Shown: positions 24,459-32,418 of the stretch, piece after piece
Numbering within the stretch: the stretch's first letter is position 1
Layout: every line of letters starts with the position of its first letter
DNA from: CAYRSS01 sp964426945
GTDB taxonomy: Bacteria; Planctomycetota; Phycisphaerae; UBA1845
Reading direction: 5' to 3'
Assembly: GCA_964426945.1 (NCBI GenBank)
Contig: CAYRSS010000023.1
Location: 1 to 57,559, forward strand
Length of the DNA: 57,559 nt
Notes under the pieces: generated by a model
What the model was told of the DNA's origin: nothing
Seen by the model: only the letters and a program-made list of their open reading frames with translations
Database searches by the model: none
Translations under genes and position numbers: made by a program

Positions 24459-25449
24459 CAGCCCGCTGCGCGACCCGCCCGCGCCGCATCACGTCGATCG
24501 AACCCGCGACGAACCCCACCCCGCGCCAGAAGGCGCGGAGGAAGCTCATCGGCGCAAAAGCGAGGTAGGAAGGCCGCCGCAGCCGGCGCAGCAACCGCCA
24601 GGTCATCGGAAACTGCGCCGCGGCGAGCAGCGCCGGCGCCGCGAGGCTGCCCCACCAAAGCCCCGGAACGAGCAGGAAGGCCAGCCCCGCCAGGCTCAGC
24701 ATCGCCAGCGGCGGCTGGACGTGATCGCTCAGCCGGCTGTACGAGTCACCCGCCAGCCGCCCGCGGTGGCTGGCGTGTAGAAACGCCCGCCAGTAACCCT
24801 GCTGCCGCTGCGTGGCGAGATAGGCCCGCAGACTCGTGGGGTGATAGTGACGGACGCGAGATCGAATGTCGAAACGGAGCTCGTAGCCCGCCTCCATCAC
24901 GCGGAAGGCCAGCTCTGCGTCCTGCGCCTTGAGGTATCGCTCGTCGAAGCCCCCCACCGCCTCGAGCGCCGCCCGCCGATAGAGCACGTTGAACGTGGCG
25001 AGGAAGTCCACTTTCGGCGGCATGGCCAGGTGACGCTCGACGATTTCCTCGTGGATCAGCCGCGAAACCAGTGAGGCGTCGTTCATGTTGCCGTAACTGC
25101 CGCTGACGCCGCCGACGGCCGGATCGGCCATCACGGGCAACAGCACTTCAAGTGCTCCCGGCTCGGCCACGCAATCCGCATCGATGAACCAGACGAGCGG
25201 GTGGGCGGCGCCGCGCCAGCCGAGGTTGCGAGCAGCGCCGGGCCCCGCGCCGGGCCCGCGCAGCAACTGCACCGGAAACTCAGCCACGATCGCCGCCGTG
25301 TCATCCGTGGAGCCGTCGTCCACGAAGATGATCTCGCCCAACCGCGACGCGGGTGTCTTCAGAAGCGGCACGACAGCCGCGAGACACGAGCGGATCGTCC
25401 GCGCACAATTGCGGCCGGGTATCACCAGGCTGACACGCTCGTCGCTCAT
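24421..25449 (-). CDS. Family 2 glycosyltransferase with membrane tail
   Basis: 342 residues. GT-A motifs: VSLVIPGRNCARTI, IIFVDDGSTDDTAAIV, GAGPGAARNLGW, WFIDADCVAE (DXD) and LKAQDAELAFRVMEAGYEL. Residues about 245-320 hold two or three hydrophobic helices (LAMLSLAGLAFLLVPGLWW), so the enzyme is membrane-bound. It overlaps the flippase start and follows the TPR membrane protein by 45 bases, so all belong to one transcript. Confidence 0.9.
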   Translation of the reverse strand: MSDERVSLVIPGRNCARTIRSCLAAVVPLLKTPASRLGEIIFVDDGSTDDTAAIVAEFPVQLLRGPGAGPGAARNLGWRGAAHPLVWFIDADCVAEPGALEVLLPVMADPAVGGVSGSYGNMNDASLVSRLIHEEIVERHLAMPPKVDFLATFNVLYRRAALEAVGGFDERYLKAQDAELAFRVMEAGYELRFDIRSRVRHYHPTSLRAYLATQRQQGYWRAFLHASHRGRLAGDSYSRLSDHVQPPLAMLSLAGLAFLLVPGLWWGSLAAPALLAAAQFPMTWRLLRRLRRPSYLAFAPMSFLRAFWRGVGFVAGSIDVMRRGRVAQRADAVGGRPPEPPR

Positions 25450-25494
25450 CAGAAGCAGGATCGATTCAGCACGGCCGCCGCGCCGGCGCGCTAG

Positions 25495-27357
25495 CTACAT
25501 CCGACTCCGGATCAGCTCGAGGTTGCGGGCCGCATTCACGTGATTGGGCTTGAGCTTGAGGACCGTCTCAAACTTCTCCTCCGCTTCCTCGTATCGCTGC
25601 AGCCGCATCAGCACCAGGCCGTAATTGAGCCAGATCTCGGGATTGTCCGGCCTGAGCCGCGCCGCATCCGCGATGTACGGCAACCCTTCCTCGTGCTGGC
25701 CTTCGTTGGAGAGCGCTAACCCGAGGTTGCTGCGCGACAGCGCGTGGCGGCGGTCGAGCTGGACTACGCGACGGAAATAGGGAATCGCCTCGGGCTCTCT
25801 GCCGAGCTTGGCGTACTCCATGCCGATGTTGTTGTTCGCGCTGACATGGTCCTCGGACAGTTTCAGCGCCGTCAGGTACGACTCAATCGCCTGCTGTCGG
25901 AGCGGCGCAACGTCGCCCCGGCGACCCTCGCGGGCCGCGCGATCGGCCAGATCGCCAAGCTCCTTGCCGAGGTTGTAATGCGCCCGCGGGTTGTCCGGCG
26001 CCAGCGCGATAACCGAGCGCCACAGCCGGACGTCGTCCGCGTAATCCGCGGTGCGGGCGCGCGTGCGCGCACCCAGGAGGGTCGCCACGACCACCGCAAC
26101 AATCATCGCGCCGACCCGCATCGGCCGGCGCTTGAGCAGCTCGCGCCCGAACACCAGCACCAGGCCGGCCACCAGGATCAGCACCGGCGCCAGAGCCAGG
26201 TACATACGATGCTCGAATGCAGCGTCACGGATCTGGATGAAGCTCGAGGTCGGCGCGAGCAGCACGAAGAACGCCGCCGCGACAAACCCGAGCGGCTTGT
26301 TGCGAACTACGCCCACCGCCGCAGCAGCGAGCGCCACCAGAAGCAGCATGCCCTCCAGGTAGACCTCGCTGACTCGCCTCACGAATGGCCAGCTGTAGTC
26401 GAGACACAGATGCTGTGGCCAGACCGCGAGTTTCAGGTAGTGCGGAATGACCTGGGCCTGCGTCATCAAGTATTCGAACGGCGTGGCCCCACCATACGAG
26501 AAGCCGACTGTGGCCGATCGCTTCCCCGTCGAAAGCACGCCCCCGACCAGACCCGACTGAACCAGCAGCAGCCAACTGAGTGCCAGCCCGACGTAGAGCG
26601 GCCAGCGGCGGCGGAATACCTCGCGCCACGAAGCCGACAGGAACACGCGGTCAAACAACAGAACGAGCACCGGCGCCGTCACCATGTCGCCCTTGCTGAT
26701 CATCCCCAGGCAGGACGCTACGACAGCAAGCGCCAGCCACAGGTGGGCAAGCGGCGGCCGGATCGGCCAGCCGCCGGGGCTGTCCGGCGAGCGCGATTGG
26801 GCCTCCGCCAGCCGGATCGAGCCGTAGAACACCAGCAGGTAGAACATGCCGGCCAGCGCCTGGGCACGCTGAATGACGTACATCACCGACTGCGTGGTCA
26901 GCGGGTGTACCACCCACAGCAAGGCCACCGCCAGCGCGAACCAGGGAGCATACGCGCCGAAGCGCTCCCGCAGCGGTGCGGTGAGGAGCGTACGCCGGAC
27001 CACACCATAAAGGGCCGCCGCCGCCGCCAGGTGCACGGCGATGTTGAACTTCAGGAAGCCGCGGGCCTCCGGCTCGTTCCGCTGAGCGTTCCACGCCGCC
27101 GCATTGCGGTTCAGGTCGAGCGTCCAGTTCACCAGCGAGCGCCGAGCCGAATCGCGGTCACGGATAACCCACATGTCGTCGTCGAACACGAACGTGCCAT
27201 TGGACGCGTTGGAGTACGCCAGCAGGCCCGCGAGAACCACGGCCAGCGGCAGTAGCACGTGCCACCACGGCCGCACGGGCACGGCGAGCCCGGGGGGCGC
27301 GTCCATCGGCCGCGGGCCGGACTGTCTGCGTTCACGGATTTCGCTGCGGGTAGCCAT
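25495..27357 (-). CDS. Polytopic membrane TPR protein (PMT/TMTC-like)
   Basis: 620 residues from the ATG at 27357 (27381 is also in frame). A short cytoplasmic lead is followed by about 10-12 transmembrane helices (HVLLPLAVVLAGLLAY; WFALAVALLWVVHPL; LWLALAVVASCLGMISKG; LYVGLALSWLLLVQSG; MLLLVALAAAAVGVV; ALAPVLILVAGLVLVFG). The first periplasmic loop carries FVFDDDMWVIRDR, and STGKRSATVGFSYGG follows. Three to four TPR units end the protein (SANNNIGMEYAKLGREPEA; SRSNLGLALSNEGQHEEG; LNYGLVLMRLQRYEEAEEKF). The plan matches TMTC/O-mannosyltransferase-like proteins that use lipid-linked sugars. It is the first gene of the minus-strand glycan operon. Confidence 0.82.
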   Translation of the reverse strand: MATRSEIRERRQSGPRPMDAPPGLAVPVRPWWHVLLPLAVVLAGLLAYSNASNGTFVFDDDMWVIRDRDSARRSLVNWTLDLNRNAAAWNAQRNEPEARGFLKFNIAVHLAAAAALYGVVRRTLLTAPLRERFGAYAPWFALAVALLWVVHPLTTQSVMYVIQRAQALAGMFYLLVFYGSIRLAEAQSRSPDSPGGWPIRPPLAHLWLALAVVASCLGMISKGDMVTAPVLVLLFDRVFLSASWREVFRRRWPLYVGLALSWLLLVQSGLVGGVLSTGKRSATVGFSYGGATPFEYLMTQAQVIPHYLKLAVWPQHLCLDYSWPFVRRVSEVYLEGMLLLVALAAAAVGVVRNKPLGFVAAAFFVLLAPTSSFIQIRDAAFEHRMYLALAPVLILVAGLVLVFGRELLKRRPMRVGAMIVAVVVATLLGARTRARTADYADDVRLWRSVIALAPDNPRAHYNLGKELGDLADRAAREGRRGDVAPLRQQAIESYLTALKLSEDHVSANNNIGMEYAKLGREPEAIPYFRRVVQLDRRHALSRSNLGLALSNEGQHEEGLPYIADAARLRPDNPEIWLNYGLVLMRLQRYEEAEEKFETVLKLKPNHVNAARNLELIRSRM

Positions 27358-27474
27358 TGTCGGTCGCGTCCTGTAACCCATGCCGCCCCGGTTGGCAAAC
27401 TGCCGGAGGCCGAGCGGCCCGCCCGTAGCTTCGGCTTTTGCCGCGCGACCCTCGAACACGCCGATCAAACGGGC

Positions 27475-27480
27475 TACGAT
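27475..27480 (+). promoter_or_regulatory. Putative -10 box TACGAT
   Basis: TACGAT, preceded by GGGC, lies 78 bases before the ATG of the GT2 gene at 27559. It resembles the TACGAT at 15766. The gap separates divergent glycan operons. Confidence 0.35.
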
Positions 27481-27558
27481 CAGGTACGACCCGCCTGCCC
27501 AGGCGAGGCGCTCCGCCGTAGACCGTCCAGAGAACGCCGCGTGACGCCGGAACCTCCC

Positions 27559-28266
27559 ATGCCCGATAACGCGCAGCGCGCCGACCTGATCCACGGGCGG
27601 ACGTTCGTCGTCATCGCGGCGTACAACGAGGCGGCAGTCATCGCCGGCGTCGTGCAGGGGCTGCGCCCTTCGTACGAGCACGTGGTGGTCGTCGACGACG
27701 GATCGACCGACGGCACTTTCGACGCCGTCCGCCCCGTCGCCACATACACCCTCCGCCACGCGGTCAACCGCGGCCAGGGCGCCGCCCTCCAGACGGGCAT
27801 CCGCTTCGCCCTGGAGCAGGGTGCCGCGTACATCGTGACTTTCGACGCCGACGGCCAGCATCGCGTGGAGGACATCGACCGCCTCCTCGCCCCCCTCGCA
27901 GCGGGTGAGGCGGAGATCACCCTCGGCTCACGGTTCCTGGGCTCGACCGAGGGCATGCCCACGTCACGGCGGTGGCTGCTGCGGCTGAGCGTGCTGTTCA
28001 CCCGCGTCGTCAGCGGCGTGCGAATCAGCGATGCCCACAACGGCCTGCGCGCGTTCTCGCGCAAGGCCGCCGAGCGCCTCGACATCACGCTCGACCGCAT
28101 GGCCCACGCCAGCGAGATCATCGAGTTCGTCGGTCGCTGCGGCCTGCCCTTCACCGAAGTGCCCGTTTGCATCCGTTACACGGAGTATTCTCTGCACAAG
28201 GGTCAGTCGGCGCGCGGCGCGCTGCGGATCGTGATTCATTTCCTGCTCAAGAAGGTGCTCGGATGA
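27559..28266 (+). CDS. Dolichol-phosphate-mannose synthase-like GT2
   Basis: 235 residues from the ATG at 27559; a GTG at 27541 is an alternative. Motifs of the DPM/polyprenyl-phosphate glycosyltransferase group: TFVVIAAYNEAAVIAGVV, VVVVDDGSTDGT, RHAVNRGQGAALQTG, VTFDADGQH and LGSRFLG. There is no C-terminal transmembrane domain, but the next gene (DUF2304) is a small membrane protein overlapping by four bases (ATGA), the usual partner. Together they probably make a polyprenyl-phosphate sugar on the cytoplasmic face, for use by the membrane transferase encoded divergently. Confidence 0.9.
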   Translation: MPDNAQRADLIHGRTFVVIAAYNEAAVIAGVVQGLRPSYEHVVVVDDGSTDGTFDAVRPVATYTLRHAVNRGQGAALQTGIRFALEQGAAYIVTFDADGQHRVEDIDRLLAPLAAGEAEITLGSRFLGSTEGMPTSRRWLLRLSVLFTRVVSGVRISDAHNGLRAFSRKAAERLDITLDRMAHASEIIEFVGRCGLPFTEVPVCIRYTEYSLHKGQSARGALRIVIHFLLKKVLG

Positions 28267-28697
28267 CGACCCTGCTGCTCGCTGCACTGGCCCTGCAGAC
28301 CGCATCCGGCTCGGTGCCCGCGGTGCCGGGCATGACGCTCTTCCAGATTATCCTGCTGGCGATCGACGCTGTGCTGCTGCTGATGGTGCCCGCGGCGGTG
28401 CGGAGGCGGTGGGTGTCGCTCGGGGCGGGGATCCTCTGGGCGACAGTCTGCCTGATGGCGGCGGTGGTGGTGGCGTTCCCGGAGACGACCAAAGTCGTCG
28501 CGCGCACGCTCGGCGTGCAGCGCGGCGCGGACCTGGTCATCTATTGCGCAATCGTGGTGATGATGATCGGATTCCTGATGACCTACACACGGCTGCGGGC
28601 GCTGCGCCGCGAGGTGACACTGCTCACGCGGGAGCTGGCCATCCGCGATGCGCACCGCGGCGAGCGCCCGGACGACGCCCGCCGGCCGGCACCCTAG
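28263..28697 (+). CDS. DUF2304 membrane protein
   Basis: 144 residues with three hydrophobic helices (MTLFQIILLAIDAVLLLMV; AGILWATVCLMAAVVVAF; LVIYCAIVVMMIGFLMTYT) and a charged helical tail (TRLRALRREVTLLTRELA). DUF2304 genes typically follow DPM-like glycosyltransferases and probably tether them to the membrane. The start overlaps the stop of the upstream GT2, so the two proteins are expected in similar amounts. Confidence 0.85.
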   Translation: MTTLLLAALALQTASGSVPAVPGMTLFQIILLAIDAVLLLMVPAAVRRRWVSLGAGILWATVCLMAAVVVAFPETTKVVARTLGVQRGADLVIYCAIVVMMIGFLMTYTRLRALRREVTLLTRELAIRDAHRGERPDDARRPAP

Positions 28698-28710
28698 CCG
28701 CCCCGCCGCC

Positions 28711-29772
28711 TCAGTTCCAACGGAACCTGCGAATCGCCAGCGCCCAGCACACCAACCCGATCGCCGCCAGCATCACCAGCGCCGGCCACTGCGAAGCCAG
28801 GGAAGCCCCGTCGAGCAGCACGTTGCGCAGCCCGCGATTCAGGTGGGTCAGCGGCAGCGCATCGACCACCGGCTGAAGCCAGTCGGGGAAGTTGTCCGGG
28901 CTGAAGAAGATGCCCGACAGCAGCCACATGGGAAGCTGCACGAGGTTGATCAGGCCCATCACCGTTTCGATCTTCTTCGCCCGCGAGGCGATCAGCAGAC
29001 CGATCCCCGAGAAGCACGCCGCCCCGCACATCACCAGCACGAGCATCGACGCCAGGCTGCCGCGCACCGGCATCCCGAACAGCAGCACCCCCGTGCCGAT
29101 CATCACAACGAGCTCGGGCAGCGCAAACAGCGTCGGGCACCCCAGCAGCGAGAGCAGGAACTGCCAGGGTCGCATCGGGGTCGCCGCAAAACGCCGAAGC
29201 AGCTTGCGCACGCGCAGCTCGACAAGCACGAAACCGACTCCCCAGAGGCCCGTGCCCATGATATTCATGCCGAGCAGGCCGGGAATGAGAAAGTCGATGT
29301 ACCGCGAGCCGGGCTCGGTGATGTGCGAGTCTGATGTGGTTGCGACGTCGGTGCGCCCGGCACCGCGCTGAAGCGCGTCGTCGGCGAACAGCCGCGCCGC
29401 CGCGCTGCCGGCGCGCATCGGATCGAACCGGTATTCGTAGACCGTCCGTCCTTCGAGAGTCGCGGCCTTCACCACCACCTGGGTCTTGCCCAGCCGGAGC
29501 CGGTCGGCCGCAGCCTGCGCGTCGCGGATGGAGGCTTCGAATCCCCTGTCGTCCGTGCCGGCTTCCTGCAACACATTGAGCGCAGCGGCCGCGCCAGGGC
29601 CGTCCTCAATGTCAATCACGTACGTTTCGGGCCCCTTCGAACGAAACGCGACGCCGAGGCAAACCGCAAGTAGCAGCGGCAGCCCGTACCCCCAGAACAA
29701 CCCGGCCGGCTCGCGGTAGTGCATCCGGAAGCGGTACATCAGCAGTTCGCGAATCGGGCTAGGCCGCTTCAT
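28711..29772 (-). CDS. ABC-2 type transporter permease
   Basis: 353 residues. One N-terminal helix (LFWGYGLPLLLAVCLGVAF) precedes a periplasmic domain of about 130 residues rich in charged residues, then five helices (FLIPGLLGMNIMGTGLWGVGF; LFALPELVVMIGTGVLLFG; MLVLVMCGAACFSGIGLLI; a helix around MGLINLVQLPMWLLSG; ALVMLAAIGLVCWALAI). This is the ABC-2 (YhgE/Pip-like) export permease layout. It overlaps the ATPase gene by 14 bases. The lipoprotein two genes upstream may be the third component. Cargo unknown. Confidence 0.88.
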   Translation of the reverse strand: MKRPSPIRELLMYRFRMHYREPAGLFWGYGLPLLLAVCLGVAFRSKGPETYVIDIEDGPGAAAALNVLQEAGTDDRGFEASIRDAQAAADRLRLGKTQVVVKAATLEGRTVYEYRFDPMRAGSAAARLFADDALQRGAGRTDVATTSDSHITEPGSRYIDFLIPGLLGMNIMGTGLWGVGFVLVELRVRKLLRRFAATPMRPWQFLLSLLGCPTLFALPELVVMIGTGVLLFGMPVRGSLASMLVLVMCGAACFSGIGLLIASRAKKIETVMGLINLVQLPMWLLSGIFFSPDNFPDWLQPVVDALPLTHLNRGLRNVLLDGASLASQWPALVMLAAIGLVCWALAIRRFRWN

Positions 29773-30721
29773 CGGTGAGGTGCCTCCCCGTCAGGTTCAC
29801 GAACACATCCTCGAGGCTGGCCTGCCGCGTCGTCAGATGGGCCAGGCGCAGCCCGTCGGCCTCCAGGCGCCGCAGCAGGGCCGGAAGCGCTACGTGGGGC
29901 TCGCCGACCTGCAGGCTGAAACCCCCGCCGGCTACCGTCGTGCGCGACACCGTCGGCAGTTCGGCCAGCCATGGCAGCGCCGGCAGCGAACCGCTCTCCC
30001 CGGCACGATCGAGGGAGAATTCGATCACGTGTTCCGAAGCCAGGGAGGTGATGAGCTGCTGCGGCGTACCCAGCGCGATGACCCGCCCCTGGTCGACAAC
30101 CGCCACCCGGTCGCAAAGCCGCTCGGCCTCGTCCATGTAGTGCGTTGTAAGCAGGACGGTGCAGCCGCGCTGCTGCTGCGCGCGGATGATGTCCCACAGC
30201 GACCGCCGCGCCTGCGGGTCGAGCCCGGTCGTCGGCTCATCGAGCATGAGCAGCGAGGGATTGCCGACGAGCGCGCAAGCCACGGCGATGCGCTGCTTCT
30301 GCCCTCCGGAGAGGTGCTCGTAGTAGGCGCGGCTCTTGTCCGTGAGGCCGACTTCGGCAAGCACGTCGGCCGCCTCGCGTCCCTCGCGGTAGAAGCTGCG
30401 GAAGAGGCGCACCAGCTCCTCGCAGGTCAGCCTGTCTTCGAAGCGGGTTTCCTGGAGCGATATGCCGAGGCGGCTGCGGATCTGCTGCGTGTCGCGACCC
30501 CAGCGAAGGCCGAACACCTCAACCTCGCCGCTGGTGGGAGGAATCAGCCCTTCGACGATCTCTGCGGTCGTCGTCTTGCCGGCGCCGTTGGGGCCCAGGA
30601 GGCCGAAGCACTCGCCCTCAGCGACCTCGAGTTCCAAGCCGCGCAGGGCGTGGACCGGAGGCTTGCGCCGTTGGGTGTACGTCTTGTGCAGGCCGCGACA
30701 GAGAATCGCCGGATGAGCCAT
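29759..30721 (-). CDS. ABC transporter ATP-binding protein
   Basis: 320 residues. Walker A GPNGAGKT (43-50), Q-loop in SLQETRFEDRL, signature LSGGQKQR, Walker B LLMLDEPTTGLD and switch His in LLTTHYMDEAERL. The C-terminal extension (after about 220: QQLITSLASEHVIEF to HLTTRQASLEDVFVNLTG) is the DrrA/CcmA-type regulatory tail typical of ABC-2 exporters. It powers the permease encoded just downstream. Confidence 0.93.
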   Translation of the reverse strand: MAHPAILCRGLHKTYTQRRKPPVHALRGLELEVAEGECFGLLGPNGAGKTTTAEIVEGLIPPTSGEVEVFGLRWGRDTQQIRSRLGISLQETRFEDRLTCEELVRLFRSFYREGREAADVLAEVGLTDKSRAYYEHLSGGQKQRIAVACALVGNPSLLMLDEPTTGLDPQARRSLWDIIRAQQQRGCTVLLTTHYMDEAERLCDRVAVVDQGRVIALGTPQQLITSLASEHVIEFSLDRAGESGSLPALPWLAELPTVSRTTVAGGGFSLQVGEPHVALPALLRRLEADGLRLAHLTTRQASLEDVFVNLTGRHLTDEAA

Positions 30722-30754
30722 GGTTTCCTGCGTGTCGCGCCCGCGCCGGGGGAC

Positions 30755-31282
30755 TCAGTCGCCCGCAGACTCGTTACCGCCGGCGGGTGCGTCGGCCGGC
30801 GCCGTGTCGGCGGGCGGTGTCGTCGCCGCGGGCTTGGCGGCCTGGTGCACGGTGATCCGAGAAGCGGTGAACTTCGTGATCTTCCCGGTCTTCTCGACGA
30901 GCACCTCGCCGTCGACCCGCTGCCCGACTTCCAGATCGGCGAGCTTGCCGGGCTGTCCCCCGACCGTGATGACCGTCGTGGCGACAACTTCGGCCTCACC
31001 ATCGAGTTCGACCCCGGTCTTCTCGTGGCGGTAGGTGACCGTGATTTTGCCTGTCCCGTCGGGGTTTGCGGCGACCTTCTTGATGCGGCCGTCCGTGATC
31101 GTGGTGGTCTTCGGCCCTGTCTCCTTCTCGCGGCAGCCGCCCGGCAGGGCCGCGACCAGCAGCGCGACCACGGCAACCCCGATCCGGAGGGAGCCGGGCC
31201 ACCCGGAACCGGGTCGGCACCGGATGGGAGACGAGTGCACGTGCGCGAGCGAATCAGCCGTCTGCGAGTTGGTGGGGTTCAT
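30755..31282 (-). CDS. Lipoprotein of ABC exporter operon
   Basis: 175 residues. A hydrophobic segment (IGVAVVALLVAALPGGC) ends in a Cys at position 50, an atypical lipobox (Leu at -4, Pro at -3). The n-region is long (33 residues), so the real start may be further in. The mature domain is beta-rich (TTTITDGRIKKVAANPDG, KITVTYRHEKTGVELDG, VDGEVLVEKTGKITKFTASR) and ends in a Pro/Ala/Thr tail. It is 33 bases upstream of the ABC ATPase and shares its transcript. GGAGAGGA precedes the start. Function unknown. Confidence 0.7.
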   Translation of the reverse strand: MNPTNSQTADSLAHVHSSPIRCRPGSGWPGSLRIGVAVVALLVAALPGGCREKETGPKTTTITDGRIKKVAANPDGTGKITVTYRHEKTGVELDGEAEVVATTVITVGGQPGKLADLEVGQRVDGEVLVEKTGKITKFTASRITVHQAAKPAATTPPADTAPADAPAGGNESAGD

Positions 31283-31423
31283 GGTTCATCCTCTCCGGCG
31301 GACTCCCTGCGCTCTGCGGAAGCCCGCATCCGTGAGGCGGAGTGTAGGCGGCGCTCACACCGGCCGCAATCTTCTCGCGTCGCCAGGACCCGCCCCGCCA
31401 TGCCCGTTTTGGGCGGAGTCGGG

Positions 31424-31429
31424 TACAAT
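31424..31429 (+). promoter_or_regulatory. Putative -10 box TACAAT
   Basis: GGGTACAATGGC lies 66 bases before the ATG of the methyltransferase. It is one of four exact TACAAT boxes noted in intergenic DNA here. Confidence 0.4.
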
Positions 31430-31494
31430 GGCAGGTTCTTACAACCGGCAGCGTCGATCCGGCTTGCGGATCGCGGGAGTCGGGGAGGTTCCGC

Positions 31495-32241
31495 ATGGAC
31501 CGTGTCCGCTTCTCCCACATCGCCCATCGCACCCACGTATTCTGCAACCCCATCAGCGAAGCGAAGATCGAGCGCATCATCGACGAAGCCCGGCTTGAGT
31601 CCGGCGATCGAGTCGTAGACTTCGGCGCCGGCAAGGCGGAGCTGCTCTGCCGGCTGGTCGAGCGCTACGGCGTCACGGCCGACGCGATCGACACGGCTGC
31701 CGTCTTCCTCGAGGAGGGACGCCGACGGGCGGAGGGGCGAATCCCCAGGGACGCGATTCGGTTTCACGAAGCCGAAGCGAGAACCTGGCTGACCGCCAAC
31801 CCCGAGCGGTGGCGGATGGCCTGCTGTGTCGGCTCGACGCACGCATTCGGGGATTTGACGGCCACGCTGGAGGCCCTGCGCGGCTGCACCGGGCCAGGCG
31901 GATTGGTCCTCGTCGGGGAGGGCTACTGGCAAGCCCGCCCCGACCCCGCCTTCCTCGCCCTGCTGGGCGGGTCGGAGTCCGACTACCGCACCCACGCCGG
32001 CAACGTCGAGGCCGGCATCGAAGCCGGCCTCACCCCCCTCTGGGCCTGCACAGCCTCGCCGGACGACTGGGACGAGTACGAGTGGCGCTACGCCTCCTCG
32101 ATCGAGCGTTTTGCCGCGGAAAACCCGGACGATCCCGACCGTCAGCCGATGCTGGAACGGATCCGCTCGTGGCGCTCAGCGTACCTCCGCTACGGGCGAC
32201 ATACGCTTGGCTTCGGCCTGTACCTTTTCGCCCGGTCGTAG
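31495..32241 (+). CDS. Class I SAM-dependent methyltransferase
   Basis: 248 residues with GGGAGG six bases before the ATG. Motif I is VVDFGAGKAE (D42 to G46); the post-I acidic residue is in ADAIDTAAVF; motif II/III is in RMACCVGSTHAFGD and GGLVLVGEGYWQ. The N-terminal lead (FSHIAHRTHVFCNPISEAKI) resembles small-molecule methyltransferases. The C-terminal third is helical and carries a WDEYEWRYASSIERF segment. Substrate unknown. It is flanked by a divergent ABC operon and a secreted protein, with no functional link visible. Confidence 0.85.
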   Translation: MDRVRFSHIAHRTHVFCNPISEAKIERIIDEARLESGDRVVDFGAGKAELLCRLVERYGVTADAIDTAAVFLEEGRRRAEGRIPRDAIRFHEAEARTWLTANPERWRMACCVGSTHAFGDLTATLEALRGCTGPGGLVLVGEGYWQARPDPAFLALLGGSESDYRTHAGNVEAGIEAGLTPLWACTASPDDWDEYEWRYASSIERFAAENPDDPDRQPMLERIRSWRSAYLRYGRHTLGFGLYLFARS

Positions 32242-32302
32242 CGCCCGCGCCCTGGCCGTCCCGGAGGGGGCGAAACCCTACGTAAAATCCCCGAAAACCG
32301 CT

Positions 32303-32330
32303 TTGAAGTCGGGCTTGGTTCAACCATAAT
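32303..32330 (+). promoter_or_regulatory. Promoter TTGAAG-16-CATAAT
   Basis: A -35 TTGAAG (32303-32308) and a -10 CATAAT (32325-32330) with a 16-base spacer lie about 90 bases before the secreted EEP-fold gene. AGGGGGAG lies roughly nine bases before its ATG at 32419. Confidence 0.5.
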
Positions 32331-32418
32331 CGGCAATCCGGCGGTTGATGGAGGGGGACCGCTCTCGCCTCGCCGGGCTCGCACAGGGGTCCGACTCGTT
32401 CAGGGGGAGACAATCCGT

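Noticed and set aside
22932..24932. Plus-strand 666-codon frame across the flippase and GT2 genes
   Set aside because: Very high in Arg, Gln, His and Pro; both minus-strand genes overlapping it are well supported.
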